This document shows positions 6,537 to 7,627 of a DNA stretch of 7,627 nt, piece after piece. The first letter of the stretch is position 1. Each line of letters begins with the position of its first letter. The notes beneath the pieces were generated by a model. That model had not been told where the DNA came from. It worked only from the letters and a program-made list of their open reading frames with translations, and did no database searches. Position numbers and translations under genes: made by a program. Source of the DNA: an uncultured Peptococcaceae bacterium (lineage in GTDB: Bacteria > Bacillota > Desulfitobacteriia > Desulfitobacteriales > Syntrophobotulaceae); contig CALBJS010000220.1 in the NCBI GenBank assembly GCA_937892995.1, forward strand, positions 1-7,627, given 5' to 3'.

Positions 6537-6566
6537 ATTATATATCGTTGATCAAATTAGTTTGAT
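6537..6566 (-). promoter_or_regulatory. Possible promoter with overlapping dyad upstream of the PRC-barrel gene
   Basis: A perfect TATAAT (minus strand, 6542-6537) lies in the AT-rich 192-bp gap, and a dyad ATCAAA-TTAG-TTTGAT (6551-6566) covers where its -35 box would be. That -35 match is poor (TCAAAC at 17 bp). A second TATAAT lies at 6501-6496, also with a poor -35. One of them probably starts the PRC/zinc-ribbon/AI-2E transcript; which one cannot be settled by eye, and TATAAT is expected by chance in such AT-rich DNA. Confidence 0.35.
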
Positions 6567-6590
6567 TTATCGAATAATTTTTATGTAAAG

Positions 6591-6622
6591 AAGCGGCAGT
6601 GGAATTATCCACGCCGCCGCTT
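6591..6622 (-). terminator. Probable intrinsic terminator after nifU
   Basis: About 40 nt past the nifU stop, AAGCGGC pairs with GCCGCTT (7 bp), then across a 1x3 internal loop GTGGA pairs with TCCAC around a 4-nt loop. On the minus strand it is followed by CTTTACATAAAAATT, a broken rather than clean T-run. It stands out as GC-rich inside an AT-rich gap. A second pairing register (GCGGC with the inner GCCGC) leaves only a single-A bulge. Termination is likely but perhaps incomplete. Confidence 0.65.
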
Positions 6623-6662
6623 ATTTAGAGAGCTACTTAGCGATACCTTCTCCTACTATTAT

Positions 6663-7037
6663 TCATACCTTCATTCTCTTTTCCTGATAATTTTTAATTG
6701 CTACATGAACCGCATCAGCAGCAAGATTGGAGCAATGCATCTTGGTTTCTGGTAGCCCTCCGAGGGCCTCAGCAACTGCTGCATTGGATATCTCCAAGGC
6801 TTCCTCTAAGCTTTTACCCTTAACCATCTCTGTAACCATACTACTGGTAGCCACTGCAGCTCCACATCCGAAAGTTTTAAATTTAATATCCTTAATAATA
6901 TTATCCTCTATTTCAAGGGTAATACGCATAATATCGCCACACTTAGCGTTACCTACTTGTCCAACCCCATCAGCCTTCTCAATCTCACCTACATTACGAG
7001 GATTAGTGAAATGATCGATTACTTTTTCAGAATACAT
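6663..7037 (-). CDS. nifU: Fe-S cluster assembly scaffold, NifU/IscU N-terminal type
   Basis: This is a 124-residue single-domain scaffold on which Fe-S clusters are built with sulfur from the cysteine desulfurase encoded just upstream. The three ligand cysteines are present: Cys33 in NAKCGD (with Asp35), Cys58 in TFGCGAA and Cys102 in KMHCSNLA. MYSEKVIDHFTNPRNVG is the normal N-terminus of the family. Where proteobacterial IscU has the HscA-binding LPPVK, this protein reads LPETK, which fits the NifU-like, HscA-independent versions of Clostridia. The C-terminal Nfu domain and central ferredoxin domain of long NifU proteins are absent. The start is ATG 7037, with AGGAG 8 nt upstream; TTG 7061 in frame has no ribosome site and is rejected. 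It lies 37 nt behind nifS, surely in the same transcript, with a hairpin terminator downstream. Confidence 0.96.
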   Translation of the reverse strand: MYSEKVIDHFTNPRNVGEIEKADGVGQVGNAKCGDIMRITLEIEDNIIKDIKFKTFGCGAAVATSSMVTEMVKGKSLEEALEISNAAVAEALGGLPETKMHCSNLAADAVHVAIKNYQEKRMKV

Positions 7038-7045
7038 ATTATTCA

Positions 7046-7050
7046 CTCCT
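7046..7050 (-). promoter_or_regulatory. Ribosome binding site fixing the start of nifU
   Basis: AGGAG on the minus strand, 8 nt before ATG 7037. It rules out the 8-residue extension from TTG 7061. Confidence 0.8.
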
Positions 7051-7074
7051 ATATCCCTCAAGTCTAAGATTTTT

Positions 7075-7627
7075 TTAACAGTTTGCTTTATAATAGAGTG
7101 GTGACATTGATCTTAACCTATTAACTATCTTGGGGAGCTCTTGTAACACAAAGTCAATATCTTCATCCGTATTCTGTCTTCCTAAAGAAAGTCTAAGCGA
7201 ACCATGAGCAACCTCATGACTAAGTCCCATGGCCAAGAGCACATGGGACGGATCTAGGGAACCCGAAGTACAGGCTGAACCGCTAGAGCCGGCTATCCCC
7301 ACCATATCAAGGCTTAATAAAAGGGATTCACCCTCAATGAAATTAATGCTGACATTTACATTGTTAGCCAGGCGCTTTTCTCCTCGCGGCCCGTTTAGTT
7401 TAACATTGTCAATTCTAGACAGGATTCCATCTATTAGTTTATCTCTAAGTCTGGTAAGTTCTCTGCTTTCCTCTTCCATTCGTTCTTCAGCCAGCTCACA
7501 AGCTTTTCCAAAGCCGATTATTCCAGGAGCATTTTCCGTTCCGGAGCGCATTTTCCTTTCTTGGGCCCCACCAAACACAAGCGGCGAGATCCTTACACCC
7601 TTACTGAAATGAATTCCAACACCGGCG
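7075..7627 (-). CDS. nifS: Cysteine desulfurase, NifS/IscS type (5' end outside window)
   Basis: The C-terminal 183 residues of a PLP-dependent cysteine desulfurase, which takes sulfur from cysteine for Fe-S clusters and thiolated tRNA. The reading frame stays open to the window edge, so the real start, the PLP lysine and about half of the protein are missing. Visible hallmarks are GVRISPLVFGGAQERKMRSGTEN (split here: GVRISPLV, then GGAQER and RSGTEN), the catalytic loop SACTSGSLDPSHV with the active Cys codon at 7272-7270, and SLRLSLGRQNTDEDID near the end. The flexible Cys loop of this length marks the group I NifS/IscS type rather than SufS. The protein ends in a cysteine (KANC), outside any known motif. 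It is followed 37 nt later by its partner nifU. The GTG at 7578 opens a shorter frame but is internal. Confidence 0.97.
   Translation of the reverse strand, partial: AGVGIHFSKGVRISPLVFGGAQERKMRSGTENAPGIIGFGKACELAEERMEEESRELTRLRDKLIDGILSRIDNVKLNGPRGEKRLANNVNVSINFIEGESLLLSLDMVGIAGSSGSACTSGSLDPSHVLLAMGLSHEVAHGSLRLSLGRQNTDEDIDFVLQELPKIVNRLRSMSPLYYKANC

Noticed and set aside
6727..7612. Plus-strand open frames of 95 and 127 codons opposite nifU and nifS
   Set aside because: The minus-strand reading has unmistakable catalytic motifs; the plus-strand products are rich in Ser/Pro/Leu in the manner of antisense frames.
1..7627. A hidden mobile element, CRISPR array, toxin-antitoxin or defence system
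   Set aside because: No direct repeats, transposase motifs, repeat-spacer pattern or unexplained coding stretch was found; nearly all the sequence is covered by conserved housekeeping genes.

Overview
The window is a compact, minus-strand block of housekeeping genes from a low-GC, Gram-positive, probably anaerobic bacterium of the Firmicutes (Clostridia, perhaps Peptococcaceae-like; the family-level guess is inference). Supporting signs are the AT-rich gaps, strong GGAGG-type ribosome binding sites, several TTG start codons, a NifU/NifS-type Fe-S system, IreB (a Firmicutes regulator), and the order PRC-barrel gene - AI-2E-family gene - alaS - ireB - ruvX. From memory that order matches the Bacillus subtilis yrrD...yrrI-alaS-yrzL-yrrK neighbourhood. 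An aldo/keto reductase with two [4Fe-4S] ferredoxin motifs fits an anaerobic lifestyle.

Layout in transcription order (high to low coordinates). (1) 7627-6663: the 3' part of a cysteine desulfurase gene (nifS, cut by the window edge) and nifU, the Fe-S scaffold, followed by a GC-rich hairpin at 6591-6622 that probably ends this unit. (2) An AT-rich gap with a small dyad next to a possible -10 box, then a two-PRC-barrel protein gene (6470-6006) overlapping by 4 bp a 65-residue CxxC zinc-ribbon-like protein gene (6009-5812). An AI-2E-family membrane protein gene (5712-4663) follows about 100 bp later. (3) A good sigma-A-type promoter (TTGACA, 18 bp, TATACT) right behind the membrane protein gene, then alaS (4550-1917), ireB (1825-1574), the ferredoxin-fused aldo/keto reductase (about 1431-487) and ruvX (455-48). 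The last 47 bases hold no gene I can support.

The genes do not form one pathway. NifS and NifU make Fe-S clusters, which the reductase would need. AlaS charges tRNA-Ala, IreB belongs to the Ser/Thr-kinase envelope-stress circuit, and RuvX is a YqgF-family nuclease involved in 16S rRNA 5'-end maturation. The AI-2E protein and the PRC/zinc-ribbon pair have no firm function. I found no insertion sequence, CRISPR array, tRNA, phage gene or defence system. The points worth a second look are modest: the PRC/zinc-ribbon pair, the reductase between ireB and ruvX, an alaS leader too short for a T-box, three TTG starts in a row, and a few palindromes between genes.
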